A DNA stretch of 64,000 bases from Flavobacterium ajazii (GCF_010614725.1 NZ_JAAEHL010000006.1:186001-250000); one strand, 5' to 3'. Counted from the stretch's first letter, positions 1 to 12,129 are shown. Program-made: numbers and translations. Notes: generated from the sequence alone by a model not told the origin.

Positions 1-3000
1 AAGGTAATTACATCACCAACTTGTGAAATCTGTCCTGCTGCAACTACAGGAGAAGTTACAACGCTATAATTACCCGTTGAACTGAAACCTGTAACTGTGT
101 ATTGTGCAGAACCATTATTTGTGGTTCCGTCTGCAGCATTACATGAAATATCATTTAACATAATTCCTGCAATAGCAATTGGAACAACAGGAACAACTCT
201 ATAGTTCTTCTCTATTGAACAGCCATTAGCATCGGTTACTTTGAATAAATATGTATCAGGTGCCAAACCGGTAAACAACGCATTATTGCCGTTATCAACT
301 GTAATTGGTGAAATGATTTCGTATTTAGCCATAGGTGTATATCCTCCCGATACCGTCAGGGTAACATCGGCAATATTGGTTGGACAAACCGGTGCCGTAG
401 TCAGAGCAAACGTAATATCGGTTAACGGTAAATATTTATTTACTGTAGTACTTCCGTTAAAGATACAGCCATTGGCATCTTTTACTGAATATGTAATAGT
501 CTGGTCCGTTCCGTTATCTGTTACAAATAATGTATTTGCCCCAGCATAAGTAGACGATCCGTTAAAACTATAAGTATATGGCCCTGTACCTGAGCTTGCA
601 GTTACCGTAACAACTGCCGGTTGTGGTACATTACCTGAGTTACAGCCAAATGGTGTTACAACATCACTAGCTGACAATAATCCCGGCTCGGTGATCGTTA
701 CCGGTGCAGAATTTAATGTACAATTTCTGGCATTACGAACAGTTACAACATAAGCTGTTCCGGCCGTTAAACCTGTAAACGTATTAGTTCCCTGCTCAGT
801 TAAACCTCCATCTAGACTATATTTATAAGGTCCTTCACCTGCAGTAACATTTACAATAATACTTCCATCAGTACCACCATTACAACTTACATTGGTCACT
901 GTTGTTCCAAACACTGTAGTTGGAATAGGGTCTAAATCAAAACTTGTTATCGTTTGACATAGTGTTGCATTATTAGCATCTGTAACTCTAAACACATAAT
1001 TTCCAGCTGACGCGGCATAATATGGATTTGAAGCTGTTACGAATGGAGCACTATTATAAGATACTTCATAAGTATAATTAGCAGCAGGTGTTGTATTTCC
1101 TCCAGTAGCTGTTAAAGTAATTACTGCTTCCGGATTTGTTGTACAATCTAATTCTTTAGTCAATGAAGCAGATAAGTTTAACTTAGGATACACTTCAAAA
1201 TCAACATCAGCTGTACATCCGTTTCCGTCTTTGATTACTAAATTATAAGTGCCAGCCGCATTGAATGTAAAACTTGGTGAGCTTTGGAAAGCACTTCCGT
1301 TTACACTATAAGTTGCTGCTCCTACAATATCAGGATCAACTGTTCCTGAAAAAGTAAGTGTAAACGCTGTTCCATCATAACAAAGCGGAACTGCTGGTGG
1401 AGTAACTGTTGGAGCATCATCTGCATCTAACGTTACAGCTGCAGTTTTAATACAACCATAAGCATCTTTTGCGTAAACAACATAATTTCCTGTTACACTA
1501 GTTGCAAAAGTCGTATTTCCGGTCCAACCTGCTGTACTTGCTATTGGTGGAGTAGCTGATGCTAATAAATATTGATATGTATAAGGTGCTGTACCATCTT
1601 TAGCCAAAGCAGCAATTACACCATCTTCATTACAATTAACATTTTTAATTTTTGAAGCTGTAACAGATAAATCAATAGCAGATTCTGTAATATCAAATGG
1701 AGCCGAAGCTTTACTACAACCAGCATTTGTTGCACCTGCATCTTCTGTAATCAACACAAAATAATTACCAAATGGTAGTGTGCCAAAATTATTTACAACT
1801 AATGAACCACTAGCCGGAATAATTGTACTAACTAATCCTCCCACCGGAGTAACAGATTGTGAACTATAAACCTGATAAGTAACAGGTGTTGCTACACCAT
1901 ATGTATGATTCATAGTAAATGTTACATTCCCGTTTGCTGCACCTTTACAAGTAATATTGTTCCCTGTTAAAGGGGTAACTGTAATTGTTGAATTTGTTCC
2001 GATCGGGAATTCTGATGTTTCAAAATAGTAACATCCTGTTCCTGTACCTCCATGAGCTGCATCTGCATCATATACTACAAAAGTATAAGTTACCCCTGCT
2101 ATCAAGTTAGTAAATGTAGTTTGTTTACTTCCCACAGCATCTTCAGCTAACCATGTTCCTGATGGGTATAAAGGAACAGAACCTGTATATAAACTGAAAT
2201 AAAACGGTCCTGTACCAATAGTACTTGTCGGTGAAGAACTAACAGCTACAAGCGCAGATCCCGTTCCTGAACAAACTACCGGAGATGGTGAAACAGTAAT
2301 ATCTAAATCATCTGGTGGAGATGCAACCAAAATATTCTGATGCAATTTTTGGCAACCATTTGCATCTGTAATAATTAATTCATATAATCCAAAATCAACG
2401 ATATCAAACACTTGTGAATTACCTGGTTGATTTGTGAACTTTTGATTGTAACCATTTACTCCAGTAACATGGTAAGTATAATTTGGAGTTCCACCTGTTA
2501 CACCATTAACAATTATTCTTCCTAATGAAACACCTCCGGCCCCACAAGTAATAGGGTCAACATCATAATCAACCACAATAGGGTTTGGTTGAGAAATACT
2601 AATACTTCCTGTATCTGTACAACCTTTGGCATCTGTTACAGTAATTGTATAATTACCTGCTGCTAAACCAGAAGTCTGAGTTCCGTAATCAGTTCCTGTT
2701 GTTGTATTCAATACATTGAAAACAAACGGAGCTAATCCTTTTGTATTATCAATTGTTATATTAATTGCTGCTGTATTATCTCCATTACAATTAATAGATT
2801 GTGTTTGAGAAACACCTGTAATATCTGGGTTAACAGCTGGACTAACTACAATTGCTGTTGTTGTTGAAGCAGAACATAAATTAGCATCCGTAACCGTGAA
2901 AGTATAATTACCCGGAGTACTTGTGGTAAATACATTCCCCGCAAAAGTTCCTGAACCACCTGAACTTGCGTATGTAAACGGTCCTGCACCTCCTGTTGGA

Positions 3001-3365
3001 GTTAAAGTAATTTGCGCAGCTGTTGGAGCTGGATTACAAGTAATATCTTTATTTAAAACTGCACTTAAAGTTAATTGTGGAACTACTGTAACCGGATTAC
3101 TATCTTCAGTACAGCCGTTAGCATCCTTTACACGAATAATATATATTCCTGCTGATGTTATTGTGAAAGTATTAGCAGCCTGGTAAGAAGCTCCTCCATT
3201 AATACTGTAAGACAATGTTCCTGTACCACCTGTTACAGATGCAGAAATAGTATAACCTCCGGCAGTACCTAAACAACCTGCTCCTGTAGCAGTAACTGAT
3301 GGAGTACTGTCTGTTGAAATGGTAACATCCACTTTAACGGTACATCCGTTTAGGTCTTTCACCCA
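1..3365 (-). CDS. sprB: SprB-like adhesin, continuation after frameshift (C-terminal side, partial)
   Basis: On the minus strand a second frame continues the same repeat protein from about 3,365 to the left edge. It begins KDLNGCTVKVDVTISTDS and reads on through repeats such as TGGTGTLSYSINGG and VKDANGCTED. At the far left it reads VTSPVVAAGQISQVGDVIT with no stop, so the gene continues outside the window. I checked the first 300 bases and the junction region in this frame and sampled the remainder. Removing 139 bp joins this frame to the upstream 2931-aa frame, giving at least about 3,990 residues within the window. No T9SS C-terminal domain is visible here; it should lie to the left, followed by sprF if the F. 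johnsoniae order holds. Confidence 0.75.
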
Positions 3366-3504
3366 CTGTACCGGTAGCCGTAATCGTAAAACTACTGCCT
3401 GAGCCTGTACATTGGTTACTCACCAAGGCAGTAACTGATGGAGTACTGTCTGTTGAAATGGTAACATCCACTTTAACGGTACATCCGTTTAGGTCTTTCA
3501 CCCA
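3289..3504. repeat. 139-bp frame-breaking duplication inside sprB
   Basis: Bases 3289-3365 (77 bp) recur exactly at 3428-3504, an offset of 139 bp (not a multiple of 3). The material at 3366-3441 is also identical to 5103-5178 elsewhere in the gene. The structure is a chimera: the read-through leaves one SprB repeat in mid-module and re-enters an earlier point of the module just passed. It either reflects recombination between repeats or a misassembly. Confidence 0.85.
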
Positions 3505-6500
3505 AACATCCCATTGCGTATTGGTCGTTGGATTCAAATCTGCACTGTTGCTGGCAACATAATCCGCTGCTACCGGAGCAACTCCGTCTTGTTTATAAGC
3601 ATAAGTATATGTTGGTGTACCACCTGTAGCGGTTACGGTAACCTTAGAGGTAGCAACATTACAATTCGCATTTATCTGTGCAACCGAAGCTCCTAATAGG
3701 CTTGGCTGGGTAATGGTGATAGAAGTAGAGAATGGACATCCTGTAGTCTCATCTGTGAAAACAACATCATAAGTACCTACACCAAGGTTTGGCAGGGTAA
3801 ACGAAGCTGCACTCTGAGCCGTAACTGGCGTACCTCCGTTTATACTGTAACTGTAAGTAGTAGTAAACTGGCTTACATCATATCGGATAGAACCTGTAGA
3901 TCCTCCATTACAATATACATCGTTTAGTTTGGTAGCAGTCGCTGCAATTGGTGTAACAACAGGAACTGTATGAGATCCTGTAGCATAACAGCCACTTGCA
4001 TCGGTTACTTTGAAACTATAAGTAACTCCTCCGGCCAATCCAGCGAAAGATCCTGTAGTATTTGAAGTCACTGAAGCGGCTGGTGCCGTAATTTCATAAG
4101 TAACCGTACCAACTCCTGTTCCTGCTGTCTTGGAAACAGTAACTGTACTGGTAGTACGAGAAGCAGGTGTACAGTAAATATCAGTATGGGTAATATCTGA
4201 AATTACCGGTGGGTTTAATCTGTTGATAGTAACTGAACCTGTAAAGGTACAGCCGTTATTGTCTTTTACTATATAATCAATCGTTTGATCTGAACCGTTA
4301 TCATTAACTGTGAAAGTTCTTGTACCTGTAAAAGCTCCTCCCTCAAAACTATATGTATATGGAGCTGTTCCTGTAGTTGGTACATCGATCGTAACATCTG
4401 CGGACTGCTTAACATTAGTCGAATTACAGCTAAAAGTACCTGCAGAGGCTGTAGCTGTTAAAACTGTTGGCTGAGTAATAGTAACATTAACTGAACCTGT
4501 ACAGCTCTTGCTGTCTTTTACATAAAAAGTATAAGAGCCTGCAGCTAATCCCGTAAAGGTAGCTGTAGCTGTAAAGCCTGTAGTAGCATTATTGCTGTAA
4601 GTATAACCTCCAGAACCTCCGGCTCCTGTTAAGGTAACTGAACCATTGGAATTTCCATTACAACTCGCATTCACTTGTGAAGCTGTCACTGTAGGGTTTG
4701 AAATCGCATTCACTGTAGCTGTAGTGATAACTGGACAGCTATTGGCATCTGTGATCCTGAATGTATAAGTACCTGCACTAGCTGCTGTATAAACATTACT
4801 TGCCATTGCTGTATATGTAGATCCACCGTTGGCAGAAACTTCATAGGTATAAGACGTTCTGCCTCCCGAAGCCGTAACGGTAATTTGTGCCTGAGGGGTC
4901 GTTGCAGAACAACTAAGCTCTCTGCTAACCGCTGCAGTAGCTGTCAACTGTGGATAAACCGTAATTGGTGTGGCAGAAGCTGTACAGCCATTGCCATCTT
5001 TTACCCAAACAGTATAAGTACCTGCCGAAACTGTAAAGGTTGGACTGCTCTGGAATGCACCGGTAGCTCCGCCGATTCCATATGTCAAACTTCCTGTTCC
5101 TCCTGTACCGGTAGCCGTAATCGTAAAACTACTGCCTGAGCCTGTACATTGGTTACTCACCAAGGCAGTAACTGATGGAAGGTTATCACTAACGACAGTA
5201 ACTGTCCTTTTTGCAATACATCCATTAGCCTCTCTAACATAAACATCCCAAACTAAGTTTGCACCAGAATTAGTGTCAACTGTTAAAATGTTATTATTTC
5301 CATAAGTAGATGTAGGAACCGTTGATGGATTTACAGCATACGCATATACGTAATTTGGCGTTCCACCTGTTGCGGTTATTGTAATTTGTGAATTATCGTT
5401 ATTACAATTAACATTAGTTGCTACTGCATTTGTTATAGAAACGGCTGCTGTTGGCTGTGATAAAGTAACTGAATAAGTACCAGTACATTTTGTTTTTCTA
5501 TCAGTAACAGTAATTGTATAAGTATTTGCTAGAAGATTATTCAGATCAATAGTGGCAGCTGTTTGATTTGTATTAGAACCAATTGTTACATTAGATGAAT
5601 TTCTAACAATATAATCATAACCACTAGTAGCAACTCCTGAAACAGTAAACTGAATACTTCCGGTTTCTCCAAAACATTTAATAGTACTAATTACTGAACC
5701 TCCAGCTGTAATAGCCGGAATTCCACTAATAGTATGATCTTTCGTAAACTTACAATTGGTTTTAGTATCTGTTGCTTCGAAAATATAACTTCCGGCAGCT
5801 AAACCTTGAAAAATTCCCGTTGAATTAGCTGAAGTATTATATCCTGTTGGTCCAGAAATAATTTGATAACTAAATGTATTTCCTGTTCCCGCTTTAACAG
5901 CAGTAATCGTAACTTGTCCACCTACTGGTGTTGTAGAACAGTCATAACCATTATCTACAATAGTAATATCTGTAATTGGTACTAAAGCCCCAATTGTAAC
6001 AGATAAAGGTCCTATCTGACAACCACTATTATCTTTTACATAAGCAGTAACCGTTCCTGCTACAGAAGTAGAATACGTATTTGTAGTTGTAAAGTTTGAT
6101 GCTCCATTAAAACTATATTGATAAGCTCCTGTTCCTCCTGAACCTGTCACTGTGACAACTGCCGGAACTGTTCCTGATGTACTACATTTTAATTCTGTTG
6201 CACTAATTGTAGCAGTAACTACACCCGGATTTATAATAATAATGTCACTTACAGCAGATTCACAACCTTTACTGTCAATTACTTTAATATTATAAGTACC
6301 CGCCGCTAAACCAGTAAACTGATTTGTTGTCTGAGTTGTATAAGTAGATGCAGAACTTAGTTTAATTGCATAAGTGTAAACTGTAGTTGCTCCATTTGAA
6401 GCAGTAACTGTAATTGTACCATCATTTGCATTGTTACAAGTAATATCAGTTTTAACTGTTGTTAATGTTGGTGTCGTTTTTGGCGTAACAACAATCGTAT

Positions 6501-9500
6501 TACTTGTTGCTGTACAACCCTTGCTATCTGTTACTGTAAATATATAATTTCCAGCCTGAGTTGCTGTATAAGGAAATGAAGTTACAGCACTGGCAGTCCC
6601 ACCATTTCGGGAAACAGTATAAGTATAAGGCGCTCCATAACCACCTGAAACGACTGTTGTAATTGAAGCATTTACTAAACAAGTCAAATCCTGAGCTAAG
6701 CTTGCAGTTAATTTCAATTCCGGCTCAATAATAATATTTGAAATAGTCGCTGTACAATTATTACTGTCAGTAACTACAATTGTATGTGTACCAGCTCCAA
6801 CATTATTAAATGTATTACTATTAACTGGTGTATTACTATCTAATTTATAAGTGTAAGGAGATAATCCTCCTGTCACAGTAACAACTAAACTAGCAGGGTT
6901 AGAAGGTGTATAACACCAATCAGTAGAAGCAGCCAAAGTTGCTGTTGGTCCGGTTGGTCTGGTTATTATGATATCAGCTGATGGCTGAGATAAACATCCA
7001 TTTGCATCTTTTACCATAATGGTATAAGTTCCTTCTCCTAAGCCTGCGAAAGTTTTACCTGACTGATAAACCCTAACAATTCCTGAAGCATCACTCAATT
7101 GATATAAATAGCTACCTGTTCCTCCTGTAACAGTCGTAACTGTTATAGATGCATCTGGGGATGGAGCACAGGTTAAAGCTGTTTTATCTACCTGAACAAT
7201 AAGAATTCCCTGAGGAGATTTAATAACTGAATCAAATGAAAAAGAACAAGTTCCGGCATTGTCATTTTTCACAATAACTTTATAGGTGCCGGCACTTAAT
7301 CCTGAAATTGTTACTGGTGAAGTTGTAGAAGTATGCCAATTTAAACCATTATCGATTGAATAATAAAATCCGTTTGTAGTGTCAAAATTAGATGCTGCAA
7401 TAGTAATTACACCATCATTAGAAGTACTACACTTCGTATCCTGTACACCAGGTGTTGGTACTGCAAATGCACCATTGGTATTAACAACAACAGGTATTTC
7501 TATTTCATTTCCACAAGCTTTTGGTACCTGATAAACAAGAATATCATCAATTGCTAAATCATTACCTGTAACTACTTGACTATTTGATATTATTTGGAAA
7601 TCTAAAGAAGTATTAGTTCCTGGATTTAAACTCAAAAGAGCACCTGCCAAATCGGTACTTGAATGCCATTTTTCATCTCTAGGAATACTAGGCATTACTT
7701 GGGAAGCGATAACCGTACCATTTTTAACTAATTGAACCGTCAATTGCGGAGACGGTAAATCATTAGTGATTTTCAATAAATTGGTCATAAACAATGACAC
7801 ATTTATTGGTTGGTTAGGAATCACATCGTTAATTGGCTTACTATATAGTACTGCTCCAAGAGGAATCGTTGAACCAATATTCACAGCCAAAAATCTTCCT
7901 CCTGTAACAAGTGGTGTATTATTTAACACCGCAGTATGGTCTTTAGGTAACCACCAATTAAAATCAGGACCATGATCAGGTAGCAACGCACTTGTTACTA
8001 CATAATCTCCATCGTTCATTAACCATGGATGCCAATCAGAGAGACTACAAGTCGCAAAAGCAAGAGTATTACCATCTTGTTTTTCCCAACAATAAGCCGA
8101 ATTAATACCCGGAGATTGAGTATCTCCTCCTCTTCCAAAATCTTCCTGCAATAAGTTACTATAAGTAGAAACTGTTTGAATATTATATTTTACAATAACA
8201 GTGTGATTTCCGGCAGGAACATTTGTAAATGTATTACTTGTTATTGGAGTATTTGGAACAGCAGTTGCTGAACCATTCTTTTTAATATAATACTCATAAG
8301 TATAGGTAGTCCCACTACTTGTAGTAGGAGTATTTACCACAACAGTTGCAGTAGCCGAACCATCACAATTGTATATAGGAGTAATATTATTGTCAACAGA
8401 CGGATCCTGTGGTTTAGGATCTAAAATAACATTATAAGGAATTTTATAGATACATCCTAAATTATCCTTAACACGTAAATCGTAAGGAACTGTAGAAGAT
8501 ATAACATACTTTTGCGGAGAACTTTGCCAACTTGCACCACCATCAAAACTGTATTGGTATGGAGCCGTTCCTCCCTCAACATTAGTAAACCTAATTAATC
8601 CCGTTGGCTGACCTCCTTGTAATGGTCCACAACCCGCTAATTCAGCAACACCAGCCGAAGCAGTTACTGACGAAGTTGGTCCTGTTATAGTAACAGACTG
8701 TGCCGGATCAGAACACTCTTTGGTTTCTGTATAAGGCCAATTTGTAATAGGATAAGTGACACTATATTTTACTTTTACGCTATAAGTACCTGGTGTCAAA
8801 TTTGAAAAAACAGGATTGGTCTGATATGTTGCTCCACCATCAATACTATAACCCATAGTATATCCTGAAGTTGAACTGGTCAGATTAATTCTTATCTCTG
8901 CAGCATCATCATAACAATTACTGTTCGTATTAGAAACTGTATAAGTTGGTTTAGGCGTTTTAGGAACATCAATAGTGATAATTTTTTCACAGTTATTTGA
9001 TCCCACAACTCTAATCGTATAGGTTCCTGCTGTAGTTACCTCAATTTCATTAGAGGTTTGGAAAGTAGACGAGCCGTTTACAAAATAGTAAAAAGAATTA
9101 CTCCAATTTCTATCTTGTGAAGCCGTTATTTTTATTATACCTGTAGTACAATCTGTTAAAGGTCTTGAAATTGCTGCTGAAGCTTTTATTTCTCCTGCAG
9201 ATTGATTAATAGCTACATAATAATTTGTATAAGAACATCCATCGTCTGTTTTTACTGTATAGGAATAACCTCCTTCATCTAAATTATTAAAAGTATAATC
9301 AGCTGCAGTTACTGGTCCAACTTTTTGAATAGAAGTACCATTTTTAAAAAGTTCATAATAATACTGTCCTCTTACACCAGAAGTGTTAACTTTAATACTT
9401 CCTTTGTCTCCAAAACATATTGGATGAGTTACAATTGTTTCAACCTCTAATTTTCTGTCAACAATAGTAACAGATAATTCAAATATACAAGGGTTTGTAT

Positions 9501-12129
9501 CAACACCTGTTTGTTTAATATATACAGTATAGTTCCCCGCTGTATTTATTGTAAAAGTATTAGTGCTGGTATATGTTCCGTTTTTGGTCAGACTATATAC
9601 ATATCCAGTAGGAAGACCATTTACTGTAATTTTACCTTTTGTGTTACAATAGATATCGTTATAAGTTACAGTAGGATTTACTTCGTTTTTAAAAACATTA
9701 AAATAAAACTGGTTAACACAATTATTTTGGTAGGTAATTGTTAAGCGATATTGTCCCTTAGTATCGGCTCGGTAATCTGGTCCGGATGCTACTTGCGACC
9801 AGCTACAGGATTCATTTTCATTGGCACATTTATCATTTGCGACTGCCGGACAACTACCTTCATTAAGCTTTTCCCAAACTATTGTAGTTCCTGTTGCCGA
9901 AATACCTGTTTTTATATCTCTAAAATCACTTGCTCCGCATAAAAATAAATTAGGCAATAATTTTCCGTTATCAGGGCATTCTGTAATACTTCCTGCATAT
10001 GGGGATCTTGCATAAGGTAATACAGGGTTTTCCAATAAATTATTTGCTAATGTTACTGTAAATTTTTCGGCTATTGACAAACAAGGTGCAGGAGCAGTAT
10101 TTTTAACATAATATACTCCTTCTTTTACGACTGTAAGTGTTTGACTGGTTCCAATTACAGGTGTTCCTGTCGGGCTGGTTGACCATGAATAACTGCTGTA
10201 GCCGTTAGCTGCCTTAATTTGAATACTTGTTCCGCATAAAACTTCGTTTTTTTCAAATTTACAGTCATCAACATCAACCAAAAAGTTTGTTGATTGTGGA
10301 ATACCCACATTACAGCTTGTATAGGAATCTAAACTTTTATCCCCAAAAATTCCTGTATTGTAAGTACCTGAATAATTTGATAATGCCGTATTCTGAATAA
10401 TATTAGAACAAACATCACTTATCTCACTACAAGATTCTACAACTTTAACTTTAAATCGAATAGTATATCTAGGATCACTTACTTCAACAAATTGTTTTGG
10501 AATCGTAAATGTAATAGTACGTGTTGCAGCATCATAACTATGGGTCACTTTATATCTAACACCACTAATAACTATATCTGCCGGTAGTTCAACTATATCA
10601 GTAGGATAATTAAATTTGGTGTTAATAGGTAAAATATCTGTTATGGTAAAATTGGTAGCATTATCATTACCCTGATTTTGAAAACCAATTACATAATTTA
10701 ACTCCTTACCTAAAGTAACATCCTTATTACCCATATTGGTAGGAGGAGTTGTAGAATAATCAAAAACCTCTTTGGTTAAAGTAATTTTTGGTTCAATAAC
10801 ATCTACCGCAAAAGTAGCCAAAAATGCAGCGTAACCATCTCCTCCCCCTGATTGGTCATTTGTAAACATTCTAAAAGTTCCCTGAGTTGCACCATTAGGA
10901 ATTACAGAATTGGATGGGTTTGGAATTTCTAAATAATCAATATCAAAACCTAAATTATTCCTGTTGGTAGGATTACGATTCGTAACCTGGGCATTATCAA
11001 CAGTAATCGAAGCATTGAAAAAGTTAGAACTTGTTTCTGGAGAAAGTGTTGTTGGATTAAGTGTGTTTGTAATGGGTGTAAATAGACTATTTGCTGTAGC
11101 AGAAGGAGGAGTTGGTACCAATCCATTTTTAAATAATAAACCATCACCATTTTTGCTATAATCTCCATCCAAGGCAGCCACACCAACTTTTGCTATTACA
11201 GGAAATCCAACAGGCAAAGTTTGAAATCCACTAATCGGTATATCAACTTTCAATAATTGATTCGTTCCCGCATCGACATTTGTCATTTGTGCTCCGTCAA
11301 AAACAGAAATATACTTACTTGAAACTGTCGGACTTTCGTAAATAACTGCCAAAGTCCATCCACCTGCACTACCTCCCTGTCTAATACCCGTTGTTGCTCT
11401 TAAATTAGCTACTGTATAAGTACCATCAGCATCTGCCAATCCCTGCAATATTGAAGTTACATCTTTAAAACAAACATAAACTCCGTTATTAAAATTATTA
11501 CTATTATCCCCTTTAAAAATTACCTCTTTAGTACCACTAGCAGTCAACGTTTGATAAGTACCTCCCGGAACCTTAAACTTCACCTGGTTCCAGTCAGTTA
11601 ACGCAGTAGTACCACAATTAAAACAGTTCCCGTTTGTACTTGCTGCATTAGGATACATGGCTGACCAATACAATCCGGCAAAGACAATTCTTTTACAACT
11701 ATTATTGATAAGTAAATTTGCACTACTTGAACTTACCGTACTATTATCACCATCAATATCTACATAAACAGCATCCAAATCATTATTGTTTCCCGCATCA
11801 TTAAAAGGTAAACTTTTACCCTTTGGAGTCAAAATTGTGTTTCCAATCAATTTGATATCTCCCTGAACTTTAAGATACTTATTTCCTTTTCCATCATCAA
11901 GCCTGGCAGAGAAGGTTGTTCCTACCTGTGCATGGCCAATGTTAAAAGATAAAAACAATAAAAATACAAGAACTGCAAGATTCCTCGTTTTTGAAGCTTT
12001 CAAAAACTTTATCTCATTGAAACAACAAAGTATTCTTAGAGCATGAAACTCATTTTTAGCAAACATTACAAGATTTGTAAGGATTGCTAAAACCAATTCT
12101 GCAGGTTTAAAAGTAGTAGGTTTTTTCAT
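3334..12129 (-). CDS. sprB: SprB-like giant gliding-motility adhesin, N-terminal part (frameshifted)
   Basis: Giant repetitive cell-surface adhesin, expected to be exported by T9SS and moved along the cell surface during gliding. The open frame is 2931 residues. An unusually long N-terminal stretch precedes the hydrophobic signal segment (about residues 50-68, ending GHAQ). A non-repetitive head follows, then a DUF11-like segment (about 445-610), then dozens of 70-90-residue SprB-type repeats with the pattern GGTxxYTYS...AGTYTVxVxDxxGC. Position after SprC and SprD in the same orientation supports SprB; F. johnsoniae SprB is about 6,500 aa. The last ten residues (after TITATGT) are out of frame, caused by a 139-bp duplication at about 3,365; the true reading frame resumes in the next entry. 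A gap of 124 bp separates it from sprD. SprB identity rests on repeat type and gene order, not on an alignment. Confidence 0.85.
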   Translation of the reverse strand: MKKPTTFKPAELVLAILTNLVMFAKNEFHALRILCCFNEIKFLKASKTRNLAVLVFLLFLSFNIGHAQVGTTFSARLDDGKGNKYLKVQGDIKLIGNTILTPKGKSLPFNDAGNNNDLDAVYVDIDGDNSTVSSSSANLLINNSCKRIVFAGLYWSAMYPNAASTNGNCFNCGTTALTDWNQVKFKVPGGTYQTLTASGTKEVIFKGDNSNNFNNGVYVCFKDVTSILQGLADADGTYTVANLRATTGIRQGGSAGGWTLAVIYESPTVSSKYISVFDGAQMTNVDAGTNQLLKVDIPISGFQTLPVGFPVIAKVGVAALDGDYSKNGDGLLFKNGLVPTPPSATANSLFTPITNTLNPTTLSPETSSNFFNASITVDNAQVTNRNPTNRNNLGFDIDYLEIPNPSNSVIPNGATQGTFRMFTNDQSGGGDGYAAFLATFAVDVIEPKITLTKEVFDYSTTPPTNMGNKDVTLGKELNYVIGFQNQGNDNATNFTITDILPINTKFNYPTDIVELPADIVISGVRYKVTHSYDAATRTITFTIPKQFVEVSDPRYTIRFKVKVVESCSEISDVCSNIIQNTALSNYSGTYNTGIFGDKSLDSYTSCNVGIPQSTNFLVDVDDCKFEKNEVLCGTSIQIKAANGYSSYSWSTSPTGTPVIGTSQTLTVVKEGVYYVKNTAPAPCLSIAEKFTVTLANNLLENPVLPYARSPYAGSITECPDNGKLLPNLFLCGASDFRDIKTGISATGTTIVWEKLNEGSCPAVANDKCANENESCSWSQVASGPDYRADTKGQYRLTITYQNNCVNQFYFNVFKNEVNPTVTYNDIYCNTKGKITVNGLPTGYVYSLTKNGTYTSTNTFTINTAGNYTVYIKQTGVDTNPCIFELSVTIVDRKLEVETIVTHPICFGDKGSIKVNTSGVRGQYYYELFKNGTSIQKVGPVTAADYTFNNLDEGGYSYTVKTDDGCSYTNYYVAINQSAGEIKASAAISRPLTDCTTGIIKITASQDRNWSNSFYYFVNGSSTFQTSNEIEVTTAGTYTIRVVGSNNCEKIITIDVPKTPKPTYTVSNTNSNCYDDAAEIRINLTSSTSGYTMGYSIDGGATYQTNPVFSNLTPGTYSVKVKYSVTYPITNWPYTETKECSDPAQSVTITGPTSSVTASAGVAELAGCGPLQGGQPTGLIRFTNVEGGTAPYQYSFDGGASWQSSPQKYVISSTVPYDLRVKDNLGCIYKIPYNVILDPKPQDPSVDNNITPIYNCDGSATATVVVNTPTTSSGTTYTYEYYIKKNGSATAVPNTPITSNTFTNVPAGNHTVIVKYNIQTVSTYSNLLQEDFGRGGDTQSPGINSAYCWEKQDGNTLAFATCSLSDWHPWLMNDGDYVVTSALLPDHGPDFNWWLPKDHTAVLNNTPLVTGGRFLAVNIGSTIPLGAVLYSKPINDVIPNQPINVSLFMTNLLKITNDLPSPQLTVQLVKNGTVIASQVMPSIPRDEKWHSSTDLAGALLSLNPGTNTSLDFQIISNSQVVTGNDLAIDDILVYQVPKACGNEIEIPVVVNTNGAFAVPTPGVQDTKCSTSNDGVITIAASNFDTTNGFYYSIDNGLNWHTSTTSPVTISGLSAGTYKVIVKNDNAGTCSFSFDSVIKSPQGILIVQVDKTALTCAPSPDASITVTTVTGGTGSYLYQLSDASGIVRVYQSGKTFAGLGEGTYTIMVKDANGCLSQPSADIIITRPTGPTATLAASTDWCYTPSNPASLVVTVTGGLSPYTYKLDSNTPVNSNTFNNVGAGTHTIVVTDSNNCTATISNIIIEPELKLTASLAQDLTCLVNASITTVVSGGYGAPYTYTVSRNGGTASAVTSFPYTATQAGNYIFTVTDSKGCTATSNTIVVTPKTTPTLTTVKTDITCNNANDGTITVTASNGATTVYTYAIKLSSASTYTTQTTNQFTGLAAGTYNIKVIDSKGCESAVSDIIIINPGVVTATISATELKCSTSGTVPAVVTVTGSGGTGAYQYSFNGASNFTTTNTYSTSVAGTVTAYVKDNSGCQIGPLSVTIGALVPITDITIVDNGYDCSTTPVGGQVTITAVKAGTGNTFSYQIISGPTGYNTSANSTGIFQGLAAGSYIFEATDTKTNCKFTKDHTISGIPAITAGGSVISTIKCFGETGSIQFTVSGVATSGYDYIVRNSSNVTIGSNTNQTAATIDLNNLLANTYTITVTDRKTKCTGTYSVTLSQPTAAVSITNAVATNVNCNNDNSQITITATGGTPNYVYAYAVNPSTVPTSTYGNNNILTVDTNSGANLVWDVYVREANGCIAKRTVTVVSDNLPSVTALVSNQCTGSGSSFTITATGTGGTGSLTYGIGGATGAFQSSPTFTVSAGTYTVWVKDGNGCTASATPITVYPQLTATAAVSRELSCSATTPQAQITVTASGGRTSYTYEVSANGGSTYTAMASNVYTAASAGTYTFRITDANSCPVITTATVNAISNPTVTASQVNASCNGNSNGSVTLTGAGGSGGYTYSNNATTGFTATATFTGLAAGSYTFYVKDSKSCTGSVNVTITQPTVLTATASAGTFSCNSTNVKQSADVTIDVPTTGTAPYTYSFEGGAFTGTRTFTVNDNGSDQTIDYIVKDNNGCTFTGSVTINRLNPPVISDITHTDIYCTPASRTTSTVTVSKTAGTGVGTVTYEITAPAASVTSNTTGSFAGLAGGVTYSFKVTDASGCYATGSHTVPVVTPIAATATKLNDVYCNGGSTGSIRYDVSQFTTTYSYSINGGTPVTAQSAASFTLPNLGVGTYDVVFTDETTGCPFSTSITITQPSLLGASVAQINANCNVATSKVTVTATGGTPTYTYAYKQDGVAPVAADYVASNSADLNPTTNTQWDVWVKDLNGCTVKVDVTISTDSTPSVTALVSNQCTGSGSSFTITATGTVGERPKRMYR

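Noticed and set aside
3514..11186. Several short plus- and minus-strand ORFs inside sprB
   Set aside because: They overlap the long repeat frame, are composed of reversed repeat codons, and lack start signals.
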